DNA of 64,000 bases from Verrucomicrobiota bacterium (GTDB lineage: Bacteria > Verrucomicrobiota > Verrucomicrobiia > Opitutales > Opitutaceae), in NCBI GenBank assembly GCA_023416735.1, contig JAEZGX010000011.1, forward strand, positions 86,831 through 150,830, given 5' to 3'. Positions 42,819-51,388 of the stretch are shown here, piece by piece; position 1 is the stretch's first letter; every line of letters begins with the position of its first letter. Made by a program: the position numbers and the translations under genes. The notes beneath the pieces were generated by a model, which was not told the DNA's origin, made no database searches, and saw only the letters and a list, made by a program, of their open reading frames with translations.

Positions 42819-43958
42819 ATGGGTTTCCTCCGTCAAACGCCGATCGCGTGGCGCATGCTGTCCGACAAACCGGCCCGCTTCGCCCTCTCGATGCTCGGCG
42901 TCGCGTTTTCGGTCGTGATCATGTTCATGGAGCTCGGGTTCTTCAACGGCACCAACGACAGCTCCGCCAACGTGCCGCCGCTTTTCGACTGCGACTTGAT
43001 CATGTCGCATCCCGAGAAGAACCACATGAAGAGCGGCGAGGAGTTCGCTTTTCTCCGGCTGCAACAGGTCCGCGATGTGCCCGGCGTCGCCGCCGTCGTT
43101 AAGTTCAACCTCCAGGCCGACTACTGGTGGAATCCGCAGGACCGCACGCGCAATCGCGCCCTGCTCATGGGTGTCGATCTCCGCGACCCGATGTTCAAGG
43201 TCCCAGGCCTGCATGCGCTACGCACCGAGTTGCAGCTGCCCGGAACCGTGCTCTACGACCGCTTGTCGCGCCATGACCTCGGCGAGATCCACGTGGGCAC
43301 CCGCACGCAGCTCGCGCAAACCGAGGTTCGCGTCGTCGGCCTCTTCGAACTCGGTCCCAACTTCGCCTACGAGGGGCACCTCATCACCAGCTTGGACAAC
43401 TTCCACACGATCACGAATCAACCGGAGGATGTCATCGACCTCGCGTTGATTCGCGTTCAACCCGGCGCCGACGTCGAAACCGTGCGCGCGGAAATCTACC
43501 GGCGCCTGCCCAACGACATCCTGCTGCTCACCCCCGCCGAAATCCTCCGGCGCGAAATCCTCATCACCACCCAGCGCAGTCCGGCCGGCATCGTGTTCGG
43601 CATCGGACTCATCGTCGGCTTCGTGATCGGCACCATCATCTGCTACCAAATCCTCTTTAACGAGGTGAACGATCACCTCCCGCAGTTCGCGACCATGAAG
43701 GCCATGGGCCATCCGCCCGGCTTTATCTCCGGAATCGTGCTCAACGAAGCGCTGCTGCTGTCGCTCGCCGGCTACGTCCCCGGCCTCATCGCCGCGTTCG
43801 GCATCTACAATTACATCGAACATTTCACCCAGATTCGCATGTATCTCACCGTGCCGCGCGCGCTCCTCGTGCTCGTTCTCACCTCGGGCATGTGCCTCCT
43901 CGCCGCGCTTTTCGCCGTCAAGCGCGTGCACGCCACCGACCCCGCCGACCTTTTCTAA
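42819..43958 (+). CDS. DevC-type ABC permease (FtsX family), subunit 2
   Basis: 379 residues. Same plan as the preceding gene: one N-terminal helix (FALSMLGVAFSVVIMFMELGF), a periplasmic domain and three C-terminal helices with FATMKAMGHPPGFISGIVL. The two share RADPADLF/ATDPADLF termini, so they arose by duplication. Two different permeases imply a heterodimeric transporter, unlike the single DevC of Anabaena. ATPase gene follows nine bases later. Confidence 0.85.
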   Translation: MGFLRQTPIAWRMLSDKPARFALSMLGVAFSVVIMFMELGFFNGTNDSSANVPPLFDCDLIMSHPEKNHMKSGEEFAFLRLQQVRDVPGVAAVVKFNLQADYWWNPQDRTRNRALLMGVDLRDPMFKVPGLHALRTELQLPGTVLYDRLSRHDLGEIHVGTRTQLAQTEVRVVGLFELGPNFAYEGHLITSLDNFHTITNQPEDVIDLALIRVQPGADVETVRAEIYRRLPNDILLLTPAEILRREILITTQRSPAGIVFGIGLIVGFVIGTIICYQILFNEVNDHLPQFATMKAMGHPPGFISGIVLNEALLLSLAGYVPGLIAAFGIYNYIEHFTQIRMYLTVPRALLVLVLTSGMCLLAALFAVKRVHATDPADLF

Positions 43959-43967
43959 ACTCCGCAC

Positions 43968-45074
43968 ATGATCTCCCGCTCGTCCGTTCCCGCCGTCGCC
44001 GTTTCCGGAGTGTGCCATCACTACGGCAAGGGCGAATCGCGCAAGCAGGTGCTCTTCGACAACGATCTCGCCATCCAACCGGGCGAGATCGTGATCATGA
44101 CGGGCCCCTCCGGCTCCGGCAAAACCACCCTGCTCACGCTCATCGGCGCGCTTCGCTCCGTCCAGCAGGGAAGTATCAAGCTCTGGGATACGGAACTCGC
44201 CGGTCTTTCCCCGCTCGATCAGGTCAAGATGCGCCGCAACATCGGCTTCATCTTCCAGGCGCACAATCTCCTCGACGCCCTCAGCGCGCGCCAGAACGTC
44301 CGTCTCGCTATCGAACTGACCGATGTGAAGGGCCGCCAGCGCGATGTGCTGGCCGACGAAATGCTCGACGCGGTCGGCCTCGCCGAGCGCGTGCACTACA
44401 AGCCGCGCAATCTCTCCGGCGGACAACGCCAGCGCGTCGCCATCGCGCGCGCCCTCGTCAACCGCCCGCGCCTGATCCTCGCCGACGAACCCACCGCCGC
44501 CCTCGACAAGGAAAGCGGCGCGAACGTCGTCGCCCTGCTCCGCAAGCTCGCCGACGAAAATGGCTCCACCGTCATGATCGTCACTCACGACAACCGCATC
44601 CTCAACGTGGCGGACCGGCTCGTGAACATGGTCGATGGCCACATCGTTTCGAACATCCGGGTGCGTGAGACGATGATCATCTGCGCCAGCCTGAAGAAGT
44701 GCTCGATCTTCAAGGACATGAGTCCGTCCGACCTCAGCGACGTCGCCCAGAAGATGAAGGAAGAACGCTTCGCCCCCGGCAGCTCGATCATCCGCCAGGG
44801 CGATATCGGCGATAAATTCTACGTCATCGCCGAGGGCACCACCGACGTCCTCGCCGACTCAGGCTCCGGATCGCGCGCCGTCGCCTCGCTCGGCTCCGGA
44901 GGTTTCTTCGGCGAGGTCGCGTTGCTGCGCGACCAGCCGCGCAACGCCAGCGTCGTCGCTCGCGACGAGGTCCTGGTTTACTCCCTCGCGAAGCCGGACT
45001 TCCTCGCCGCCGTGAAAGCTCACAAGAGCTTCGAAGAACAGCTCTCCGCCCAGCTCTTCCACCGCGGAGGTTGA
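43968..45074 (+). CDS. DevA-type ABC ATPase fused to a cyclic-nucleotide-binding-like domain
   Basis: 368 residues. The ATPase half has Walker A GPSGSGKTT (46-54), LSGGQ (149-153), Walker B ILADEPTAALD and the switch histidine VTHD (about 207). From about residue 245, SIFKDMSPSDLSDVAQKMKE and FYVIAEGTTDV match a cAMP/cGMP-binding domain; FFGEVALLRDQPRNASV (about 313-329) retains the phosphate-binding cassette pattern GE...R.A. Such a fusion would let a nucleotide or other ligand gate export. Its stop directly abuts the stop of the convergent AUR1-like gene. Confidence 0.88.
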   Translation: MISRSSVPAVAVSGVCHHYGKGESRKQVLFDNDLAIQPGEIVIMTGPSGSGKTTLLTLIGALRSVQQGSIKLWDTELAGLSPLDQVKMRRNIGFIFQAHNLLDALSARQNVRLAIELTDVKGRQRDVLADEMLDAVGLAERVHYKPRNLSGGQRQRVAIARALVNRPRLILADEPTAALDKESGANVVALLRKLADENGSTVMIVTHDNRILNVADRLVNMVDGHIVSNIRVRETMIICASLKKCSIFKDMSPSDLSDVAQKMKEERFAPGSSIIRQGDIGDKFYVIAEGTTDVLADSGSGSRAVASLGSGGFFGEVALLRDQPRNASVVARDEVLVYSLAKPDFLAAVKAHKSFEEQLSAQLFHRGG

Positions 45075-46013
45075 TCATCCTGGGCGCAGCGAAGAAACCT
45101 CGCGTCCTCCGTCCCGCAAAGCGGACTGTGATGCTCCGGTGCCACGCTCCCTCGTCCGCCGCCAGCCAATCATCGCGCCGAACGCCGCCGTCGCGAAAAC
45201 CACGCCCACGACGCCATCCACGAGGTAGTGGTGGTTTAAATACACCGAACCGAACGTCACCACCGCCCAGAACAACGTGAGCGTCATCCGCAGCGAGCGG
45301 AAGCGCCAGGCATACAATGCCCCGAGAAAACTCTGGCCGACGTGGAGCGAGGGAATCGCGCCGAAGATATTCGTGTTGCGGCCATAGAACTCCGCAAACC
45401 ACGAAACGCCGAGCAGCGCATCGAAGCGCGCCGCGCCCGCCGCCTCCGGCGGCGCATCCAGCACCGCCGGCCCCAGCCCGTAACGATCGACATACCACGG
45501 CGGCGCGGCGGGATAGATCAGATACGTGACATACCCGGCCAGATTCAACCACAGCATCGCCCACATCACATCCTGCGCGTCCACCCGCCGTTCGCGAAAA
45601 CGCCACCACGCCGCCGCGCCGATGAACACCGGCACGAAGCCGAGGTAGGCTGCACCGCAGATCACATCCAACCACGCGCGCGTCCGCGTCTGCCACCAAG
45701 CCGCCGGCGTGATGTCCCCCGTGGGCGTCGAGATCCCGAACCACGCCAGCTCCCACGCATGCGGTTCGGCGATATGCACCGTTCCACGGAGATCGCCCGC
45801 CCAGTAACTCTGCGCGTCGTAGATCACTCCCATGATGAACAGCGGTGCGATGAACCGCGCCACCGGTCGGAGCTTCTTCGGCGCGAGCCATGCAGCCAGC
45901 CCCGCCCCCGCCACCCATCCATGATCCGCGCGCAATCCTCCCGCCGCCCAATGTCCGGCCAGGAACAACAGTGCTCCTCCCACGCCCGCTAGCACGCGTC
46001 CATTTCGACTCAT
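45075..46013 (-). CDS. AUR1-like inositol phosphorylceramide synthase (PAP2 superfamily)
   Basis: 312 residues with about six helices. PAP2-type catalytic motifs: GAIPSLHVG (His about 224) and YLNHHYLVDG (His about 262, Asp about 266), with the preceding IYPAAPPWY found in AUR1/IPC synthases. Such enzymes transfer inositol phosphate from phosphatidylinositol to ceramide. ATGA overlap with the GNAT gene; last gene of the three-gene minus-strand operon. AUR1-type PAP2 proteins with other lipid substrates exist, but the neighbouring KS-SPT, CDP-alcohol transferase and MIPS genes support the IPC assignment. Confidence 0.82.
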   Translation of the reverse strand: MSRNGRVLAGVGGALLFLAGHWAAGGLRADHGWVAGAGLAAWLAPKKLRPVARFIAPLFIMGVIYDAQSYWAGDLRGTVHIAEPHAWELAWFGISTPTGDITPAAWWQTRTRAWLDVICGAAYLGFVPVFIGAAAWWRFRERRVDAQDVMWAMLWLNLAGYVTYLIYPAAPPWYVDRYGLGPAVLDAPPEAAGAARFDALLGVSWFAEFYGRNTNIFGAIPSLHVGQSFLGALYAWRFRSLRMTLTLFWAVVTFGSVYLNHHYLVDGVVGVVFATAAFGAMIGWRRTRERGTGASQSALRDGGREVSSLRPG

Positions 46014-47134
46014 GCTATCGCCTTCTCGTAAAGTCGCAGCGTTTGCGCGCGCTGCGCCCCGACCCGTCCGAGCAGCGCGTTCACTTCGTGATTGTCCTCC
46101 AACACCCACGAGAATTCGACTTCGGTCGCCCCCCGCCGCATCGCCTCGTCGTGAAACCGTTGCAGAAACACCAACGGCAGGCCGCAACGCCGAAACTTCG
46201 GTCGCACGCCCATCATGAACACGCGATAGCGGGTGATTCGCCGCCGTCCCAGAAGCAGGCGAAAAACACCGGTCGGAAACAACCGCCCGTTCATCTTCGC
46301 GAGCAACGCATTCATATCCGGCATCGCGACGAAATACCCCGCCGGCTCGCCGTCGATTTCGGCCAGGTAAACCAGCTCCGGCCGAATGAAGAATCTGTAG
46401 CGTTCGTAAGCGTCGTGGAACTCTTCGGCACTGATCGGCACCTGCCCCCAGTTGTCGCGCCACGCTTCCGCATAAACCGTGGCGAGAAACTGCGCCTCCG
46501 CCGGCAGCCGTCGCATGTCCAAATTTCGGATACGCAATCCCGGGATGCGCGCCGCCGCGGCGATCAACCTTTCGAGACGATCGAAGCGCGCGTTCGCCGG
46601 CGTGACCCGATAGACGAACAGATCCTTCGCCTTCGCATAACCCGCCCCTTCGATGAGCGTGGAGTAATACGGCGGCGTGTAAGCCATGCCCGCCATCGGC
46701 GCATGTTCGAATCCGTCGAGCAGCACGCCCGCCTCTTCATAAATCGAAAAATTCGCCGGCCCCCGCGCAACGCGCAGACCTCTCGCCCGCAGCCACTCCT
46801 CTGCCGCCGCCAACAGCGGCAAGGCCACCGCGGGATCGTCCGGCGTCTCGAAAAAACCGAAAAACCCCGCGCCATCCGCGTGCGCCTCGAGGTGCGGACG
46901 ATTGACGAAGGCCGCGATGCGCCCCACCGGCTTCGCGTTCCGACGCGCGATAAAGAACACTCCCTCGGACTCGCGAAAAAAGGGTCCGCGCTCCGGGTCG
47001 ATCAACGCGCGTTGATCGAAGAGCAGCGGCGGCACCCAGGCTGAATTACCGCGATAAATCGCCCAAGGCACCCGCAGAAACTCCTCCCGCTCGCCGCGTG
47101 TGCGCACGGGCGAAACGCTCACCGCCTCCCTCAC
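46010..47134 (-). CDS. GNAT-fold acyltransferase, candidate bacterial ceramide synthase
   Basis: 374 residues from GTG 47134 (GTGA overlap with the upstream stop). The N-terminal EREEFLRVPWAIYRGNSAWVPPL is a family signature, and the GNAT fold follows (EIDGEPAGYFVAM, GVRPKFRRCGLPLVFLQRF). Comparable GNAT-type proteins act as bacterial ceramide synthase (bCerS) in Caulobacter sphingolipid genes; I recall this from family knowledge and could not test it here. Placement between an SPT-containing fusion and an AUR1-like enzyme fits N-acylation of a long-chain base. Alternatively a general N-acetyltransferase-like protein. Confidence 0.7.
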   Translation of the reverse strand: MREAVSVSPVRTRGEREEFLRVPWAIYRGNSAWVPPLLFDQRALIDPERGPFFRESEGVFFIARRNAKPVGRIAAFVNRPHLEAHADGAGFFGFFETPDDPAVALPLLAAAEEWLRARGLRVARGPANFSIYEEAGVLLDGFEHAPMAGMAYTPPYYSTLIEGAGYAKAKDLFVYRVTPANARFDRLERLIAAAARIPGLRIRNLDMRRLPAEAQFLATVYAEAWRDNWGQVPISAEEFHDAYERYRFFIRPELVYLAEIDGEPAGYFVAMPDMNALLAKMNGRLFPTGVFRLLLGRRRITRYRVFMMGVRPKFRRCGLPLVFLQRFHDEAMRRGATEVEFSWVLEDNHEVNALLGRVGAQRAQTLRLYEKAIA

Positions 47135-50100
47135 GCGTGCGCCTCCTCCTGCGCATCCGCCAGCGCACCGAATTCCTCGGCCAGCGTCTCGACCGTGTTC
47201 CGAATCTGCTCCTCGCTGTGCTCCGCTGTAATGAAAAATCGCAATCGCGCGCGCCCTTCTTCCACCGCCGGATGGAAGATCGGCTGCACGTTGACGCCTC
47301 GCGCGGCCAGCGCTTCCGCCAACCGGAGCGCACGCACCGACGTGCCGGTGATACACGGCACCACCGCCGACTCCTCGCTCGCTCCGATGTCCAGGCCGCG
47401 CGCGCGCGACAACTCTCGAAACAAATCGCTGCGCGCCCGCAGTTGCCCCACCAACCCGGGTTGCTCCTCCAACACCTGCAGCGCCGCCAGCGCCGCCGCC
47501 GCATTCGCGGGCGACAGCCCCACGCTGTAAACAAAACCCGGCAGCGTGAAGCGCAGGTAGTCGATCAGTTCGGCCGCGCCCGCGAGATAGCCGCCGCAGC
47601 TCGCCAGCGCTTTCGACATCGTGCCCATCCAGAGATCGACGTCGCCGCGCGCCACTCCGAAGTGCTCGCCCGCCCCGCGTCCCGTTGCCCCCAGCACGCC
47701 GATCGAATGCGCCTCATCTAACAGCAACAACGCCTGATGCCGGCGTTTCAATTCCACGATTCGCGCCAGCGGCGCGAGATCGCCGTCCATGCTGTAAACC
47801 CCTTCGACGGCGATCAAGGTCCGCCGCGCCTTCGGCCGCTCCTGCTCGAGCAGTTCCTCAAGCGCGTCGACGTCGTTGTGCGGAAATGCCAGCCGCCGCG
47901 CACCGGAAAGCCGCGCGCCCGTCACGATGCAATCGTGCGCGAGTTGGTCATGCACAATCAGGTCTTCCGGACCGCACAAATGCCCGATCACCGAAACATT
48001 CGTCGCATGTCCGCTCACCAGCGCGAGCGCGTCTTCGCAACCAAGGAAGCGCGCCAGCGCGCGTTCCAATTCATTGTGCACCGGCCGTTCGCCCGACGCG
48101 ACGCGGCTCGCCGACGCCGACGTGCCATAACGTTCCAACGCCGCTCCCGCCGCTCGCTTTACCGCCGGATGTCCAGCCAGGCCGAGATAGTTGTAGGTCG
48201 AGAAGTTCGCCAGTTCCCGCCCGCCCATGCGCACGGATGACGAGGCTGCGCCGTCCAACGCCCGGAAATACGGCATCGCCAACCCCGCCGCCGCGAGCGC
48301 TTGTTTGCGCGCCGCCAGCGCCCGCACTTCCGGCCATGCCGCCGCGCCCCCTGTCTCCATCGCCGCTCGCTCGTTTAAGAGCCGCGCCTCAACCCCGCGC
48401 CACTGCGCCAGCAACGCTCCGGACTCGTCGCGAAAATCAAAGTGGCCGCGCAACACGCCCCCTGCATCGTCCGCCAGCTCTCCAACGCATCGCACCGCTC
48501 CGCTCTCGGGCCAGGGTGCCACGAAGATCAGCTCTGCAAAACCGGTCGCTACCGCCGTCGCTTTCTTCGTCGAAGCGAGCCAGTAAAGCGCGAGTTGCAG
48601 CGCACCGTCGAGCGTCACGACGTCCCCCGCGTCACAACGCAGCCATCCGCTCACAGCCCTGCCTGCCACCGTGGGCCGGGTCGTCAGCGCTTGAAGTTCA
48701 CGGCCGTGAAATCCGAATTCCGCATAAAAGGTTGCTCGCGACAGCTTCCCCGGCTCACCCGCCGGCTCTTTCAGTGCTGCGACCGCCGCTGCGTCCGCGC
48801 GCACCTTCCCCGTCGCAAGTCGCGCACCGCCGTCGGCGAAGCGGATCGTGAAATTTATTCCATCGGCGATTTCCACGCTCAGTGCGATTCGATCGCCCAC
48901 AACTTCGACCGGCGTCAGCACTTGAAAACCCTCGAGGTTCACCGGCCCGCCGAATCGATCCCGCAACACCGATTGCGCCGCCTGCACCAACGCCGCGAGC
49001 GGCAGCAACGCTCGACGTCCGGGCCGGTGCGCGTGCAGCCACGGATGGCGCGCGATTTCGAAAATCGGCGCCGCGATCGTTTCGCCACCCGTCGAGGGCG
49101 GCGCCCCCCGATCGAGAAATGCCGCCAGCTCACCGACGGTGAGCGCCGGAGTGAACACCGTGCGCGGCGGCGGCGCCATGCCCGGCAGGCTGCGCCCCAG
49201 CACCGTCATGAATTCCAGCGTGGTCAGCGAATCGAATCCAAGGTCTCCGACAAAGCGCTGTTCGCTTTTCACTTCTTCCGCCCGCCACGCGGTGACCGCG
49301 ACCACGGCGGCAATCACGCGTTCGAAATTTTCGCCCGTTCGCGCAACAAGCGGAGCGCGCTCCTTCGTCGATGGCAGCGCCGCGGCCGCCGTCTGCAACG
49401 GCGCCGCACGCTGCGTCTTCTTCTCATCGATGAGCCAGAATCTCCGCTCCGCGACGGGCGATGGCGGCAACAACGCCCTCTCGCCGTCGTCCGCCTCGCT
49501 TTCTTCAGTCGTGATCGTTTCCCCCTTCGCCAGCGCCTCCCGCAATGCCGCTAGCTGCGCTGCGAATTCGGTTTCGTTCGACGCCGCAAACGATCCCTGC
49601 ACGCGATCCACGCGTCGCTGCGCCAGCGTCCCCGCGACATCGCCAAGCGTCATCGGCCCTTCTCTCATCGTGCTCTCCACCGCCGAAAGATGTTCCAAGA
49701 GTAGTTCGGCCGTCGGCGCCGAAAAAACGAAACGATATCGCTTCCGCGCCGCCGCGCGCCCGGCACGCATCGGAGGCGCTTCTAGCACGACGTGCACATT
49801 CGTCCCACCAAAGCCGAACGCGCTCACTCCCGCGCGACGCGGCGCACCGTCACGCGGCGTCCACGCTTCCGCGCGTTCCGGCACGCGCAGCAATGCATCG
49901 GACTCCGTCAATTCCGCGCGCAAGCGTCCCGCGCGCGGTTGTGGAGGAATGATCCCGTCGTGCACCGCAAGCGTCGCCTTCAACAGCGATGCCATTCCCG
50001 CCGCCGCCAGTCCGTGGCCGATGTTCGCCTTGATCGACGAAATCGGAAGCCGACCTTGCACCTCGCCGCCAAACACATCCCGCAACGCCGCCAACTCCAC

Positions 50101-51135
50101 GCCATCGCCCACCTGCGTGCCCGTCGCGTGCGCTTCGATGAGTCCGACCGTTCCAAGCTCGAGTTCGGCATCCCGCCATGCCTGCCGGATCACATCCCGC
50201 TGCCCGCCAATATCCGGCGTCAGCGGTCCCGCGGCGCGACCGTCATTGTTCATCGCAATCCCGCGGACCACCGCCAGCACCCGATCGCCCTCGCGCACCG
50301 CGTCCGCATACCGTTTCACGATCACTGCGCCCACGCCTTCACCGAGCACGAAGCCGTCCGCATCCGCGCCAAACGGCCGGCATGCGTCCGTGAACGACAA
50401 CGCACCGATCCGGCTGAAGCACACCATCATGATCGGATCGATCTGCAGGTAAACGCCTCCCACCACCGCCGCGTCGATGATCCCGGCGCGCAGATGCAGC
50501 ACCGCCTCGTGGAGCGCCGCGAGAGCCGAACTGCAGGCCGTGTCGACCGCAAACGCCGGCCCGTGAAAATCGAACACCTGGCTCACGTTCGCCGCGATCA
50601 TGTTCAACTGCTGCCCAACGATCGAATACCCTTGGATCGGCGGCAGCGCGCCCGTCACCGCCAAAGCCTGTTCAGGCGTCAAAGGCGCCGCGACGCCGCT
50701 CCGGCCCGCAAGATCGCACGGAATGTTGACCGCGCCGGCCACCAACAAACGGTGATCGGACGAACACGCGCCGACATAAACCCCCGTCTTTCCTCCACCC
50801 AATCTGCGCCGCGCATAGCCAGCGTCCTCGAGCGCGTGACGCGCGATTTCCAGCATCAACCGCTGTTGCGGATCCATGATCTTCGCGCGCTTGGGCGTGA
50901 TCCCAAAAAATTCCGGCGCAAACCGATTGAAGCCGTCGATGAACGCGCCTGCTTGCGCGGGCGTCTTGTTCGCATGGCGCCGCTCCGGACTATGAACGAT
51001 GCGATGATCCCAACGCTCCGGCGGAACCGCCTGCACCTGCACGACACCCGCCCGAATCGCGCGCCGAAAAGCGACCGCGTCAGTCGAACCGGGAAAGCGT
51101 GCGCCTACGCCGATGATTGCGACGGAATTGTCCAT
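47131..51135 (-). CDS. KS-ACP-DH-alpha-oxoamine synthase fusion (putative serine palmitoyltransferase-like megaenzyme)
   Basis: 1334 residues. Ketosynthase about 4-455: Cys 201 (DTACSSA), His 336 (EAHATGT) and His 374 (NIGHG). ACP about 600-680 with Ser 636 in DLGFDSL. Hotdog dehydratase-like domain about 690-920 with HRPGRRALLP (His 703) and DGALQ (Asp 843). C-terminal PLP-dependent alpha-oxoamine synthase about 940-1334: LLLDEAHSIG and Lys 1175 in GTMSKALASCGG, as in serine palmitoyltransferase. No acyltransferase or ketoreductase is present, so the acyl donor must come in trans. First gene of an operon with a GNAT protein and an AUR1-like synthase. Confidence 0.88.
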   Translation of the reverse strand: MDNSVAIIGVGARFPGSTDAVAFRRAIRAGVVQVQAVPPERWDHRIVHSPERRHANKTPAQAGAFIDGFNRFAPEFFGITPKRAKIMDPQQRLMLEIARHALEDAGYARRRLGGGKTGVYVGACSSDHRLLVAGAVNIPCDLAGRSGVAAPLTPEQALAVTGALPPIQGYSIVGQQLNMIAANVSQVFDFHGPAFAVDTACSSALAALHEAVLHLRAGIIDAAVVGGVYLQIDPIMMVCFSRIGALSFTDACRPFGADADGFVLGEGVGAVIVKRYADAVREGDRVLAVVRGIAMNNDGRAAGPLTPDIGGQRDVIRQAWRDAELELGTVGLIEAHATGTQVGDGVELAALRDVFGGEVQGRLPISSIKANIGHGLAAAGMASLLKATLAVHDGIIPPQPRAGRLRAELTESDALLRVPERAEAWTPRDGAPRRAGVSAFGFGGTNVHVVLEAPPMRAGRAAARKRYRFVFSAPTAELLLEHLSAVESTMREGPMTLGDVAGTLAQRRVDRVQGSFAASNETEFAAQLAALREALAKGETITTEESEADDGERALLPPSPVAERRFWLIDEKKTQRAAPLQTAAAALPSTKERAPLVARTGENFERVIAAVVAVTAWRAEEVKSEQRFVGDLGFDSLTTLEFMTVLGRSLPGMAPPPRTVFTPALTVGELAAFLDRGAPPSTGGETIAAPIFEIARHPWLHAHRPGRRALLPLAALVQAAQSVLRDRFGGPVNLEGFQVLTPVEVVGDRIALSVEIADGINFTIRFADGGARLATGKVRADAAAVAALKEPAGEPGKLSRATFYAEFGFHGRELQALTTRPTVAGRAVSGWLRCDAGDVVTLDGALQLALYWLASTKKATAVATGFAELIFVAPWPESGAVRCVGELADDAGGVLRGHFDFRDESGALLAQWRGVEARLLNERAAMETGGAAAWPEVRALAARKQALAAAGLAMPYFRALDGAASSSVRMGGRELANFSTYNYLGLAGHPAVKRAAGAALERYGTSASASRVASGERPVHNELERALARFLGCEDALALVSGHATNVSVIGHLCGPEDLIVHDQLAHDCIVTGARLSGARRLAFPHNDVDALEELLEQERPKARRTLIAVEGVYSMDGDLAPLARIVELKRRHQALLLLDEAHSIGVLGATGRGAGEHFGVARGDVDLWMGTMSKALASCGGYLAGAAELIDYLRFTLPGFVYSVGLSPANAAAALAALQVLEEQPGLVGQLRARSDLFRELSRARGLDIGASEESAVVPCITGTSVRALRLAEALAARGVNVQPIFHPAVEEGRARLRFFITAEHSEEQIRNTVETLAEEFGALADAQEEAHA

Positions 51136-51388
51136 GAAGCTGGCGAGAGCGGATGACACCACAATCGTCCAGAACCGCGAGTGTTTTCCTGACGCGCGTA
51201 TCCACTGCAGCCCTTCACGGTTTTTGCCGCTCGCCCGCGCGTCCATTGACGTCCGCACCCTTTTCCTGTGGCTTGCGCGGCAGGCTTCGCTCCATGGCTT
51301 ACTGCTTTCAGCATCCTCGTCCCCGGACCCGCGCGAAAAGCACCGGGGAGATCATCGGCTCGGCGAGCACCGACTATCCGTTTCGAGT
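51136..51388. promoter_or_regulatory. Divergent intergenic region, likely promoter area
   Basis: The KS-SPT fusion gene leaves leftwards and the CDP-alcohol transferase gene rightwards from this 253-base gap, so promoters for both probably lie here. The frames on both strands stay open but have no family match. I cannot pick -35/-10 boxes with confidence. Confidence 0.35.

Noticed and set aside
43218..44642. 474-residue minus-strand frame antisense to permease and ABC ATPase genes
   Set aside because: No family; conserved ABC motifs are on the plus strand.
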